From positions 22,666,153-22,730,152 of the forward strand of contig NC_134028.1 of NCBI RefSeq assembly GCF_964204645.1: 64,000 nucleotides of DNA, given 5' to 3'. The DNA comes from Tubulanus polymorphus (taxonomy: Eukaryota > Nemertea > Palaeonemertea > Tubulaniformes > Tubulanidae). Position numbers and translations under genes: made by a program. Below are positions 11,727 through 25,048 of the stretch, piece after piece (position 1 is the stretch's first letter; the number at the start of each line of letters is the position of its first letter). Below the pieces are notes generated by a model that was not told the DNA's origin, made no database searches, and saw only the letters and a list, made by a program, of their open reading frames with translations.

Positions 11727-14700
11727 ATGGAATTACTAACAATGGTTCAGGAACATGTATGTGATAAAGTTACAAATCAGGAAGATATTTCCAAAGAAAA
11801 TGAGGAGGTGGACGATGGAGGAAATGCTGACGAAAATGAAAAGCCACCAACTTTTGATGACATATTTAAGATTATCGGTGAAGTGGGGCGATTCCAGGTA
11901 TTCATGTACATCATGTACGTGGTTATGGAAGGAAATGGTGCGAATATCATCATGTTTTTCGTGTTAGACATAGCTAATCCGGGTTGGTTCTGCCAAGATT
12001 CGGATGGTACGAATGGCTCATCTAGTTTAGTGGAAGGAACATGCGACGCCTCTGGGCTTCCGTGTACAAACTTCACTTTCAGCCCGGAGTATACGAGTAC
12101 CATTACTGAGGTCAGTAGAAAACAGTTTCATCGGTTATTTGTAGAGACTCCAATGTTTCTTCAGCTTATTTACATGTCTTAGATAAACCTGGTTGATTCT
12201 ATATATTTTCTAGTGGAATTTGATTTGTGATCGCAGGTTAATAGCATCGACAATGACGAGCGTATTTTTCGTTGGTAATCTGATCGGGGCGATCATTTTC
12301 AGTCAAATTAGCGACTTATTCGGGCGGAAAATAGCATTATTGACGTCCTGGGCGGCTTCGATGATTCTACAATTTGCATCCTCCTGGGTTCCGACGTGGG
12401 TTGCCTATATGGTTCTCCGATTTTTTACGGGTTTAAGTACTGGTATGTATGTTCATTCAGATGTTTCAGTCATATTTTACCTTTCTTAAGCGCAATTTCA
12501 ATTTTTCCAATTTACAGGTGGATTAATCGCAGTGTCAACAGTTGTATTGAGCGAATGTTTGGGCCCGCAATGGCGCTCACTGGCTACAAATCGTATCGGG
12601 TGGCATCTCGGTCCAGGGATTATGGTTATGTTCGCATATCTTCTAAGAGAGTGGCGCTATGTTAGCATAGTATTAAGTGTTTGGACATTACCAGCTTTCT
12701 TCGTCGCTATATTGTACGTTTTATCACTCAGGCCCTTTTCAAACTGTGTCTACTATTTTGATTTTCACTGTCCTTGAATTCAATTGTAGTTTTCTACCGG
12801 AGAGCGCTCGATGGCTCATTCAAAAGAAACGTTACGATGAAGCGGAAAACTGTGTGAAAAGAATGGCGATGATGAACAGACGAACGGTTCCAAATCTGAA
12901 TATTCTCATACGTAAAATGGGAGACAGCGAAAGGAGACCCTCGTCACAGAAATATACGTACCTAGATTTATTCAGATCTAGAAGTATGGCGGTTATGAGT
13001 TTGTGTGTAATGTATGCTTGGTAAGTTATGCTTCCATAATCTTGTATTATGTTTATCATACTTCTCGATAAGTCAGCATTTAGCCTTCACTCATTGGTGA
13101 TACGAACGAATTAGGTTTTGTTCCTCGTTTTGATATCGTTTGTCTGCCGAATGCATTTTATCAGAATTTCTTTTTACCTGACAGAATTACAAAATCTATT
13201 TCAGGTTCGGCCCGTCGATTATATCGTACAGTATAGGGAGTCAGATGACTACATTGACCGGAAATATCTACCTGAATCTTGGAATAATGTTCATTGTTCC
13301 GGTATTCGCCCGATGGTTCATCTCTATCTACGTCAACAACTGGTAAAATCCGTCATTACTTTACATGGAGTGTAAAGAATTCCTAATTCTTAATGCTAAT
13401 AATCCTCCTGAACCTGACAGCATCGAGACTGCTACGTCACGAAACCCTGCCTGATTACCCCGAGTGCGCACCTCTAATAACGCCATCATTAGCCAATCAG
13501 AAATCCCGTTTTATTTTGGCCTGGGTTTTCCAATTTAAAGTTTATCCATGAAATTTGCCTCAACAGGCAATCTAATTGGTGCTGCAAGTTTCCTAGCGGC
13601 AAACGCGCGTATGTACCCGGGCACACGGGCAGGGATGATTATTCAAATAATAGCTTACTGCGAGCAATGTTGAGCAGTGAGGTCGAATGGCGTAGGCTTC
13701 CCAATCGGTAGGTTGCGTGTTTGAACCCCGGCTGTTCGGTAGTGTCCTTAGGCAAGGCATTAATTCACATTTGCTACTGGACAGACGTAGTACCTTGTAT
13801 CACTGAAGTGCAGATCAGGAACTACAATCTCCCCAGGGAGAGTAAGAAGACAGTCTATGTCAGTGAAAGTCCGGGGTAATGATAATATTCGAGGAGCGCC
13901 TATGAACATTGTTTATCAGTGGAATCAAGCATCATCATCAATGTTTCATAGGATTGGACGACGAAAAACCTATCCTTTATTCATGGGAATCACCGGGTTG
14001 TTTATGGTGACAGTGCTCATCCTGGACGTATCCAAAGTTGCCGAGAGCAGAGTACCTCAAACAGCGCTTGCAATCGTATCAGCAATATCGATAACTGGGG
14101 CGTGGGCTGCAGCTCTATTGTTTTCTACTGAGTTATATCCAACCTTGATGAGGTAATCTCTACTATTGATTCATAATGAGTAAATTGAAAATCAATTCAC
14201 AGAATTTATGTCCATGAACTTTATCTTACAGGAATATATCGACTGGGGCAGGCAATGTATCTACTAGAATCGCAGGAATCATTGCCCCTCAAGTAGCCTT
14301 ATTGGTAAGTTTTTTTTTTTCAAATACAACGAAGGTCGTCTTGTAAGAAGACAAATGACTCGTAGTGTGACGATGGCCCCTAGAGAGAGTCCGAAAAGTT
14401 GTATTTTTTGCTTTTGATTTTTTTTAATGAAATTAGTTTTTAGTTTTTAGATTAGAGTTTTCTACAGAGGCTTTGAAACTATACTTTCCGGGACGCTACA
14501 CTTTTTAAATTAAAACAGGGTCCACCATTATTCATCATCTCTGGCGTTGTAACCTAAGCGTTTCATTTTCAGGACATGTATCATATATCTGCCCCGTACG
14601 CCGTGTACGGGTTTTTCGCTATCACCAGTTCAATAGCCGTGTACGTGCTGATACCGGAAACGTACGGGCGGCCATTGCCGGAACATTTAGACGATGTTAT

Positions 14701-14827
14701 TACAAGTCGACTAAAGGTCAAGGTCGTTGAGTCATCAGATTTGGATCCTCTACCAGAATTGATGGATCACAACAATTCTTTCGCAGAGGAAGAAACTATA
14801 ACAACTAAGAGAGTATGGAAAGCATAA
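11727..14827 (+). CDS. SLC22-type organic cation/anion transporter, array copy 4
   Basis: The predicted protein has 568 residues. Exons are 11727-12110, 12214-12442, 12518-12713, 12790-13020, 13205-13342, 13952-14152, 14232-14304 and 14573-14827. Two in-frame ATGs compete: 11727 (first met by a scanning ribosome) and 11742, which gives MVQEHV and matches the MVY starts of the paralogues. Exon 5 differs strongly from copies 1-3 (FGPSIISYSIGSQM against FCSSFISYGIAGQM) and is preceded by a relic of the usual exon-5 start. Intron 5 (609 bp) carries a tRNA-derived SINE-like insert. Exon 6 is also diverged (VPQTALAIVSAIS). This copy therefore escaped the homogenisation seen in copies 1-3. Donors GTCAGT (exon 1) and GTAAAA (exon 5) are less usual but keep the phase. 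Confidence 0.9.
13115..13160 (+). pseudogene. Relic of a transporter exon 5 inside intron 4 of copy 4
   Basis: TTAG followed by GTTTTGTTCCTCGTTTT and GATATCG repeats the acceptor and opening of exon 5 of copies 1-3 (GTTTTGTTCGTCGTTTATAT). Similarity fades after about 45 bp. Reading on from here loses the frame, and a complete alternative exon 5 follows at 13205. The simplest reading is two exon-5 units side by side, of which the first decayed. Confidence 0.6.
13683..13850 (+). mobile_element. tRNA-derived SINE-like insert in intron 5 of copy 4
   Basis: The segment has an A-box-like TGGCGTAGGCTT, a B-box-like GTTTGAACCCC about 35 bp downstream, and then a TGTCCTTAGGCAAGGCATT block of the kind found in the bodies of animal tRNA-SINEs. 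The order and spacing fit a Pol III head with a SINE body. Ends and target duplications were not resolved. Confidence 0.5.
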
Positions 14828-15030
14828 TGAACATATAAACTTATGAATCAGTTTCTTGAAAAAAAAATGTAACATTACACGTCCAATTCTACATCTACAT
14901 AATCGGTTATAATGCCGTCGGTTATACAATCGTAAATTATGAATTATTCAGCTCAAACAAATTTCTATATTTTGATTTTCTTTGCACACTAATATTTAGT
15001 AAATATTTTCTTATTTCTAAACCCCAATTA

Positions 15031-17910
15031 TCAAACGGAAGAAAGATCTGTTTCTTCGGGTTTACTTTGTCGACGTTTCTTGGTCAGTAAGCCCTCCGGT
15101 AGAGGACGTCCTTTCGTCTCGGGTAAAGTGGTGTATAATACAATGGAACTCAGTAGCGCAATAGCTCCGTAGATAGCGTACGGTCCCGCCAAGTGATAGT
15201 GTTCCTGAAATATTTGTAAAAGCAGTCTGAACCCGAATCTATGTGTATTCATATAGAGTATTGGTGCACTTACCAGTAGCGTAATTTGTGGAGCTATTAT
15301 GCTTCCCAATTTCCCAGCTACATTGTTAGCACCATTGGAAACATTTCTGTTGGTAAAAAATGGTAAAGAATCATGAACTTTCCCTTTTTCTGTTTGTTAA
15401 AGAATTATTCTACTCGAAAATAGAGGACACACCTCATGAGTGTTGGATAAAGCTCGACAGCGTACAACAAAACAACACCCCACGCGCCACAAGTAAATGA
15501 GAATGTCATCAAAGTGATAACTGTTTGCGGCAACCTCGACTCGCAAACTTTCAAAATATCCAGAGTAAATACCGTAGCCATACATAAACAGTTCAGCCCC
15601 ATGAACAACGGGAAAGACTTTCGTCGTCCCAACCTGTGATAAGCAAATAATTGCGGATTAAAGATAGATATCGTTGCACTTCCGAGTATTTGAATATTTC
15701 CCCGTATCATTTGAATATTTACCACTCAATGATAAGAATAGAAATCCAAAGTGTTAATATTGAAACTGCATTCATGATGATGATGTTGTAATAGATGACT
15801 CCGGTCAGTGAACTCAGTTGCGATCCTATACCGTACGCTATCAACGCGATAGAAAATCTGTACATAAAGGAAAAAGCCATTGTTTATATTTTAGTGCAGT
15901 CAAATTGGACGAAATGAATAGTGAGGTTAGACAAAATTGCGAAGTCGAATTCTATGATAAGTTGATAGAACATACTTAACCGAGTTCATATACGAGATCT
16001 ATATGGATTGCATATTTTTGAAACAATGTAAAAAATACGTTTCCATGGCAACATCAACCTGTTTTCATTATATCTTGGATATATAAACAATATGGGGCCG
16101 GGTCACGACAAAAATACAAATTTAGGGTCAAAACCCATGAATTTCGATTTGCGCTGTCCAAATATGGCATTATGAAATTGATTTAAGGTCATGGCAAAAG
16201 CAATGAAATTTCAATATGTCTCTTGTGCTTATTCTTATTTTAAACGCCTTCTTTACGTATACAAATGCAGATATGCATATGGTTAGATATGCATCATCAG
16301 ATGAAAACATTGCTTCTTGGATTATGTTGCTAAGCACCCTGAAATATGAAAGTCCCTAAAGTATCAGTTATCACCCTACTTGAAGGATGATACAATACCA
16401 TATACAACTTACGAGCCAAACATTACAGAGACACTTTGCACGGCTAGTTTTCTGCTATAGAATAAATCGAGATATGTATATTTTTGTCGATGTTGTCTTT
16501 GTTCGTCCTCGTACTCGGCGATACGTTCTAAAACACTCAAATCTGGACATGGTCTTTTGTTCAACTTCGCCATTCTTTTGATCCACTTTTCCGCTTCTTC
16601 AAATCTCTGTTTCTGCATCAACCAGCGAGCGCTTTCCGGGAGAAATCTAAATATCAGAATGGGGATCGTAATAACTGTTCATTATTTGCCTATATATTAA
16701 TTTAACAATGCAAACTATATCCTTAAATCAATAAGAATAATTAGTAAGAATGTGAAACTCAATGCAACTTATGTGTTCATAATACTGTGTTCATGATACT
16801 GATCATCTGTAATAAGTAATTGTTATGTACATTATATCGCCCACTTTGTAAGACAAGCACATTTCTAGAACCTACACGACTGCAAATGGATACATTGGCA
16901 ACGTCCACAGACCAATTACCAGGGACAGCTTTCGCCAATCTCGAACGAAATAGCCGGCGACTGCCATGAATATTACTCCAGTTAACCAACCTAATCTGTA
17001 ACCGATTACGCTCCTCCATTTTGGGCCTAGATACTCGGACAAAAACACCGTGCTCACAGTCACTATACCCCCTTAAATTCAGAGAATATTATATGTTGAT
17101 ATGAATGAAGAATGTACCTACTACGTGAAAAGTAAAAACGTCTCACCTGCTGCAAATCCTGTTACGAATCTTAGTGCTACATAAACTCCCCAATCGGGTG
17201 AGAAGCTGCTGGATGTCTGGCCAATCATCGCCAAGGCCCAAACGACTACGATAGCCCTCTTACGACCGAATAAATCACTCATTTGCCCGGTCAATAATGA
17301 ACCAATGACCACGCCGATGAAAAAGATACTAGTGATAGATTTTGATATGATGGATCGATCGCAGATCAGCGTCCACTGAAATATCAAGTTTCTTTTTCCC
17401 GTCAATATTATGCAATTTCTTTATCACGTAGAAGTAACTGTATGAGATGACAGTAGGTCGATAAGTTACACAATATCAATGGAAGATGAATGCGTAAAGA
17501 ATTTCCACAACCAGTTCAGAAAAACACTTTTTCCTACATACCTCCGTTAATGCAGATGTGTAATCATTATTGAAAATAAAATCTGCGCACGGTTTTCCTT
17601 GATAACACAAACCCTTCAATAGCGACGGTTGAACAGTTTGATTAACGGTGAAATTGACCACATCGAACGAGGTAAGATTATCCACATTTCCCGGGCAGTT
17701 CCAGCCTGGATTTGCCCCATCCAGGTAAAAGAACAAAAGAATCGGTGATCCGACGGCATCTAATACGCAGAATCCTAGAAATACTAGCCACTGGAATGGT
17801 CCCGTTTCACCAACTGCTTTCAATACGTCCTCGAAAGTGGTTCGTTCTTCAAACTGAGTGTTTTCTTTGGCGTTTATGAGCGCAATATTCCTTTCATTTC
17901 CATCCTCCAT
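15031..17910 (-). CDS. SLC22-type organic ion transporter, second clade, copy 5
   Basis: The predicted protein has 536 residues. Exons in transcript order are 17542-17910, 17147-17375, 16876-17071, 16413-16646, 15723-15857, 15433-15633, 15274-15346 and 15031-15204. Intron phases equal those of the + copies, and exons 2, 3, 6 and 7 keep identical lengths (229, 196, 201, 73), which proves common descent; exon 4 gains one codon and exon 5 loses one. Motifs are WTLIC, DLFGRK, FLPESARWL, GRRK and the family-standard PETKGRPLPE. The extracellular loop after TM1 has three NxT/S sites and Cys pairs. The short C-tail is basic then acidic (KKRRQSKPEE). The intron between exons 4 and 5 is 555 bp, long for this array. 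Its stop codon lies 203 bp from that of copy 4 on the other strand. Confidence 0.92.
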
Positions 17911-18571
17911 CGCATTAAATGGCGGCTAGAAACTGGAAACTTCTTTATTCAACTCTTACAGCGACCCCGTTGCCAACACGCCGTAAAGTTACCTGACACA
18001 ATTTTGACATTTTCTGTCATATGCATTTACTGTCTCTATATTGTTTGTATAATGCTAAAGTATATTTTAAGACTGAAATCGATATCCTTATCAAAATAGG
18101 AAGAGCTGCACTGCGTGGACTTTGGTCTAAAAGAAGAATCCAGATTGAAAGATATTGCTTGCGTGTCTCCGGAACATATTGTAGGCCTGTAACGATTCAT
18201 TAACTATCTGTTAGGAATTTGTCTACGTATAAAGGCTTTCACAGGAGACGGATCAAGAGGGGATGAAGGGGCTGCACACCCCCTGTATCTTTTTGATGCT
18301 TCACGACTTATCTAAAATGTTATATCAGATGAATTCCAATTGCATTAGTCTGTTAGTTTATGAGTCGAGAAGAAAAACATAATATCCGTTTACTCTTATT
18401 CAAGTTTCTCGTTTTGGCTATGTTTATTGTTTGATTTCTCGCGTTTGTTGGTTTATCATTAGCAAACGACCATTATTAATTTGGATTCTTCGGTTTATGC
18501 ATAATCATTCAGTTTCATAACTTCCTTGTTTACTTATATGTTTCAAATATGATTTATTCTTTTAGTTATCA
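17911..18571. other. Gap upstream of transporter copy 5
   Basis: No coding sequence is supported. The first about 200 bp should contain the copy 5 promoter and 5'UTR; I see no clear TATA box. The rest is AT-rich and without recognised repeats. Confidence 0.5.
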
Positions 18572-18690
18572 TCAAAGAGCTGTTTCTTCGGGTTTACTTC
18601 GTCGACGTTTCTTGGTCGGGGAATCCTCCGGTAGAGGGCGTCCTTTCGTCTCGGGTAAATTAGGTTAGAGAAGTATATAATAGAACTTGG
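18572..18690 (-). pseudogene. Orphan fragment of a second-clade SLC22 last exon
   Basis: Read on the - strand, this piece gives LPETKGRPLPED followed by SPTKKRRRSKPEETAL and a TGA stop at 18572-18574, closely matching the ends of copies 5 and 6. Upstream similarity stops at about 18690, and there is no acceptor or earlier exon before the LINE remnant begins. It is the tail of a former third - strand copy, probably removed by unequal exchange or disrupted by the adjoining LINE. Confidence 0.85.
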
Positions 18691-18734
18691 TGACGACTGA
18701 GGAACTAGTTTATTCGAATTTAGGGTCGGGTCCG

Positions 18735-19192
18735 ATATTTTACCAGTGAACAAATTTTCAAACCTTCATTTAGACAGAGCCGATAGAATATGCCCCACTT
18801 GTAATACTTTAGGTGACGAATCCCATTTTCTGTTTGACTGTACCTTACTTAACGAACCCCGCAAAAACTATTTCAATTTGAATACCTTTAATACCCTTGA
18901 TATTCTGAAAACCCAACGGTCAACTTAGCTAAATTCATTAAGACCGGCTTAGATGTATATAGATCCCTCCAATAGTATATATAGTATTGTAAATAGTTGA
19001 TGTATATAATAGTATATATAGTATTGTAAATAGTTGATGTATATATATTTCGTTACGTTTCCATTCTCTAAATTTTAATCAACTCAGTGTTGTTTTGTAA
19101 ATATTTGTATATACATGTGTAATAGTTTTCCTCCATATACCATGGAAATGGTTGGAGTGTAAATAAATCGTAATCGTAATCGTAATCGTAAA
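18735..19192 (+). mobile_element. Decayed 3' end of a non-LTR retrotransposon (LINE)
   Basis: The reading frame at 18746-18928 ends in a Cys-rich block, ICPTCN then ESHFLFDC, the CPxC...H...C zinc-like motif found after the reverse transcriptase domain in many invertebrate LINEs. A one-base frameshift near 18920 breaks the ORF; in the next frame a plausible C-terminus (AKFIKTGLDVY) runs to a TAG at 18973-18975. The 3'UTR holds a short duplicated AT segment and finishes in four TCGTAA repeats at about 19166-19192, a typical LINE microsatellite tail. The element is 5'-truncated and cannot be autonomous. Confidence 0.75.
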
Positions 19193-20395
19193 ATGTAGAT
19201 TCAACTATGTATACATATATACGTATCAAGCTTCCTCCGTCAAGTGTAAGCAAGTTATGGACAGGGTTACACTGCTGAAGATCCTTGCGCGAAAGGAAGA
19301 TTACATGCAGTACACAACATATCGAACGTATCATTTCTTTTATCATAATCGTTTGCTGTAATAAAATAGAAACACATTTTATACCTCGACAGATAATTTC
19401 TCAGCGATAAAATACATAAATTCAAAATTTAAACATACAATTTTGTCTCCCTTCAGACACGTCACTCAAGGGATATTTGAACTGCCCAGAAAATGCTATA
19501 TGCGTTGAACACTTATACTGCTTTTTATTCTCTAAGAGCGTGATATGAACTAGACATTACAGAACTGTATACCTGCACAAGCCTTATCTCGATCTTCCTC
19601 CACAGTGGCTACATCGAGTCTTCAAAAGTTGCTTGACACCTCTATGTATTGTCCGTAGAGGTAAAAACTAGATTTCAAGTCCTTGAGTTGACCGTTGAAT
19701 GTGCTGTCTTCAAAATCGTTGAATTCTAATCCGGCTATGCAGTCTTCTTCAACGTAATGTTTTTATGAAGCTTCCATGGACAAAAATATAGGAAACTGCG
19801 ACAATATGGCTCTCCAGACGGGCGGACAGAAATACCTCAAAACAAAGCAATCGTTTTGAATTGGGATTGCCCGATTTTTTTCTCTCCACCAGGGGCGGTT
19901 AGTGAAGTTACAGTAGCAAAGGTTTTGTTAAAACTTAGTTTCTATCATTGGCCGAATACCCTGTAAACAAGCCATAGAGATTGGACAAAATTGGGCAGTT
20001 CCCATACAAAGAAACGACTGTCAGATATGGGGAAATCAAAACAATTTGTATCTCAAGGCAAACGATACAATTCATTTGAGGTATAGTGATGACAAGGTAA
20101 TACAATTCAGGTCGATGGATACCAGGAGAAGATACTACACACACTACTATATCCATTCTACACCCGGTTAACACGGCTCCTCAACTTAGAAAACTTAGAG
20201 GACTTTTACATCAACATCTACCCGAGAAAAAAAAACCCACAATAATCTATCGGACTATTTACACGTAGAAAACGACCAAAAAAATATAAAAATGGACAAA
20301 ATGATCTTCAACCTTGTAATATAGCTATTTCCAGAATCTCAATGTATTAAATTAGGCAGCCAGAAAAATTCATCCCAATCAGTCGCTTGCCGGTT
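19193..20395. other. Gap between LINE remnant and retroposon
   Basis: I see no gene. A short block at about 20157-20185 (ACCCGGTTAACACGGCTCCTC) recurs at 48126-48146 and in part at 20653-20666, so it is a piece of a dispersed repeat. Confidence 0.45.
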
Positions 20396-20640
20396 CAGAC
20401 TGAATGGAAGATTGTTTGGATGAACCGGAACCGAAGTTCCAATTATGTACTTCGATTTGAAAATATTCTGTTAACTCCACCGCCGATCACACATCTATAT
20501 CTGTACTTCGATTTCCGACTTCAGAATCAAACCCCCTGTTTCGCTCCCGGCAGGTGTGGTGGGTCTGTAAGGGACACTCAATCGAAAAATCAAACAAAAT
20601 TTACCAGCCAAATAAATAAATAATGGGGACAATCCCTATT
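20396..20640 (+). repeat. Dispersed retroposon-like repeat, family R1
   Basis: A stretch of about 245 bp starting CAGACTGAATGGAAGATTGT and passing through CCCGGCAGGTGTGGTGGG to GTAAGGGACA and an AATAAATAAATAA tail. A long copy in opposite orientation is at about 59875-60100, with fragments at 24396-24440 and 44085-44205. The fixed orientation of an A/T-rich tail suggests retroposition (SINE or LINE end). No coding capacity. Confidence 0.6.
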
Positions 20641-20775
20641 TTAAGATAAAAAAACACGGCTCCTCTACGAATCTACTCATCTTGTATTCTTAAGTTCATA
20701 CAAATTAAGTCAGTTTCATAACTTATTTGCACACATATCTATTGCAAAAAGCGCTTATATTTGTAATGATAATCA

Positions 20776-23179
20776 TCACGCAGATATATTTCCTTCGTCG
20801 TGTTTACTTTTTCGACGTTTCTCGGCCGGGAAATCTTCCGGTAGAGGGCGTCCTTTCGTCTCGGGTAAAGTGGTGTATAATACAATGGAACTCAGTAGCG
20901 CAATGGCTCCGTAGATAGCGTACGGTCCCGCCAAGTGATAGTGTTCCTGAAATATTTGTCAAATCAGTCTGAACTAAATCTATTTGGTGTATGTAAAAGG
21001 AGTTTAAGAATACTTACCAAAAGCGTGATTTGTGGCGCTAATATGCTGCCCAATTTTCCAGCCACATTGCCAGCACCATTGGAAACGTTTCTGTTGACAA
21101 GAATAAAGAAAAGATGTGAATGTTCCCCCTTTTTCTGTTGGTACGGGAGTCGTTTGAGATACAAGACATACCTCATGAGTGTTGGATAAAGCTCAATAGC
21201 GTACAGCAAGACAACACCCCACGCGCCAGAAGTAAAACAGGATGTCATCAAGGTGATAACTGTTTGAGGCAACCTCGACTCACAAACTTTCAGAATATCG
21301 AGAGTAAATACGGTAGCCATGCACAAAAAGTTCAGCCCCATGAACAACGGGAAAGACTTTCGTCTTCCCAACCTGGGATTAATCGGAAAATGCAAATTAG
21401 AGTAGGTTTCTGCACATTGCAAACATTCAAATATTGGATTGTCACAGTATTTACCGTTCAATGGTAAGAATCGAAATCCAGAGTGTTAATATTGTGACTG
21501 CATTCATGATGATGATGTTGTAATAGATGACTCCGGTCAGTGAACTCAGTTGCGATGCTATACCGTACGCTATCATTGCAACAGAAAACCTTTAAAGGAT
21601 AAATAGCCATCGTGATTTATGGATCGCATCGATCTTCATTTTGCACACATATTTGATTACAATCGGAAGGAAATATGGAATTCCACGCAGTAGGGTGATA
21701 CCACCACTCACCCTACGTGGGAGATGATACCATAACATATACAACTTACGAGCCAAACATTACAGAGACACTTTGCACGGCTAGTTTTTTACTATAGAAT
21801 AAATCAAGATATGTATATTTTTGTCGATGTTGTCTTCGTTCGTCCTCGTACTCAGCGATACGTTCTAAAACACTCAAATCTGGACATGGTTTTTTGTTCA
21901 ACTTCGCCATTCGTTTGATCCACTTTTCAGCTTCTTCGAATCTCTGCTTCTGCATCAACCAACGGGCGCTTTCCGGGAGAAATCTAAATATTAGAAATAT
22001 CCTTATGATCATCATGTGCATATCTTTTTAAAACTATGAAAAAAATGTATGTCTATTCGTCTACATTTCTGTTTACATTTTGTCATATATCTCGAAGTCT
22101 TATTCAAGGCAATGTAAACACACTTCACATGTAATCGTTCCGAATATTCAAATAAAACACATTTCTAGAACCTACACGATTGCAATTGGATACATTGGTA
22201 ACGTCCACAGACCAATTGCCAGCGACAGATTTCGCCAATCTCGAACGAAATAGCCGGCGACTGCCATGAATATTACTCCAGTTAACCAACCTAATCTGTA
22301 ACCGATTATGCTCCTCCATTTCGGGCCTAGATACTCGGACAAAAACACCGTGCTCACAGTCACTATACCCCCTTTAAATCAGAGAATATATACATGTTAA
22401 TAATACGAATAACGAATGTACTTATAATGCGAACAGTAACACTTCTCACCAGCCGCAAATCCTGTTAAGAACCTGAGTGCGACGTATACTCCCCAATTGG
22501 GTGAAAAGCTACTGGATATCTGACCGATCATCGCCAAGGCCCAAACGACTAGAAGAGCTCTTTTGCGGCCGAATAAATCACTCATTTGCCCGGTCAATAA
22601 GGAACCAATTACCACGCCGATGAAAAAAATGCTTGTGATAGATTTTGATATGATGGAACGATCGCAGATCAGCGTCCACTGAAATGTCAAAAACAAGTAT
22701 TTTCTCATTTTCGTTGATATACTATGCAATCTTTAGCGCGTTGATTACAGTCAGATGATAGTATACATTTTATGCATCAGTGTGAATGATATTGACTTTT
22801 TACAACATACCTCCGTTATTGTAGATGTGTAATCTTCATTGAAAGTAAAGTTTGTGCACGGTTTTCCTTGATAACAAACTCCCTTCAATAACGACGGTTG
22901 AACAGTTTGATTAACAGTGAAATTGGCCCCATCGTACGAGGAATAATTGCCCACATTCCCAGGGCAGTTCCAACCTGGATTTGCCCCATCTAAGATGAAA
23001 AACATAAGAATCGACGACCCGGCAGCTTCCAACACACAAAATCCTAGAAATACGAGCCACTGGAATGGTCCCGATTCACCAACTTCTTTGAATACATCCT
23101 CGAATGTGGGTCGTTCTTCGCACCGCGTATTTTCCTTGCCGTCTATAAGCGCAGTTTTCCGTTCATTTTCTTCCTCCAT
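20776..23179 (-). CDS. SLC22-type organic ion transporter, second clade, copy 6
   Basis: The predicted protein has 535 residues. Exons in transcript order are 22811-23179, 22450-22678, 22176-22371, 21750-21983, 21455-21589, 21172-21372, 21018-21090 and 20776-20946. It is the tandem sister of copy 5: exon lengths agree apart from the last, and long stretches of exons 3, 4 and 6 are nearly identical. At the exon 5/6 junction the Trp of the other copies is replaced by Arg (CG|G against TG|G). The C-terminal tail diverges after the PETKGRPLPE motif and ends KHDEGNISA. N-terminal residues MEEENERKTALIDG match MEDGNERNIALINA of copy 5, which fixes the start. All motifs are intact and no frameshift is seen. 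Confidence 0.92.
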
Positions 23180-24068
<889 letters not shown>

Positions 24069-24154
24069 GATATTATGTTGGTTTGTTGTACGACTTGCAC
24101 ATGAAAAGCAGGTTTAGGATATAGCAGGTATATATATAGAATTGTAAAATACTA

Positions 24155-24311
24155 CAGCAGAACCTCGTACAATGAACTACAGGGAACCAGAAAATCTGTT
24201 CGTAATAACCGATTTCGCCATATCCAGCACGAAACAACTAAAATTGTCCTATTTGGGATGAAATTCTAGGTTTACTCAATAAATCCGAGGTCGTTATAAC
24301 GAGGTTCCGCA
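24155..24311. mobile_element. MITE with CAGTGGAACC-type termini, copy 1
   Basis: It starts CAGCAGAACCTCGTACAA and ends TTATAACGAGGTTCC, an inverted terminal repeat; a TA dinucleotide precedes the 5' end. The interior (GAAAATCTGTTCGTAATAACC, then TCCGAGGTCGTTATAACG) matches a second copy at 45131-45304. TA flanks and a CAGT-like terminus fit non-autonomous Tc1/mariner-pogo elements; the superfamily is inference. Confidence 0.65.
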
Positions 24312-25048
24312 TTAAATCGAATGGCTGGCGTCTTTTATCTTAAAAGTACGCATTGACCCTGTTATTCATTTAATTGGTAGATTTCGTTTGATTTAATTGC
24401 TGTCCCTTACAAACCACTACACCTGCCGGGAACGAAACAGAATTGCTGGTGTTTTAATACTGATGACGACTGAGGCAGAATAATTTTTTCTAATCCCAAC
24501 CTTATTTAATGAATCAATTCGAAACAAAAATTCTTATCTTAAGTTACTTGGGTCATTCGAACTTCTTTCCTTCGTTATTGTCGCATTAAGGGGAATTGCC
24601 CCGTCGACTTCGCGGGATATCTAATTACAGAAACGCACTTCGTGCACCTTTTTGTGATATGAAACAAATAGACCTCCTGGTCCAATCAACTTATGATATT
24701 TTCAAATATGTATAAAATATTTATCAGACAGATAGAAACGCTATCTTACTTGCAGTTATATAACCACTGAAGGGCCGTGTGATAAGCAAGTCCTTAAGAC
24801 TAGGCATTTTGATACTAAATATCGCTTTTGAAGCACGCTGTGTAAACTCCGGCCTATACGTCACACTCAAACTAATAAATCTCCATATTTTGAACGATAT
24901 TCTGAATGACTGGTCGTGATAACATATTTGTTGGTGAAGACGATCGGAATGGGATCGAATGGCTTTGATGAGTTAATACCGAGTAGAAACGCGCATGATT
25001 AGTCCTGCAGTTTAAAATGTGATTCGATCCGAAGTTGCAAATTAGTAG

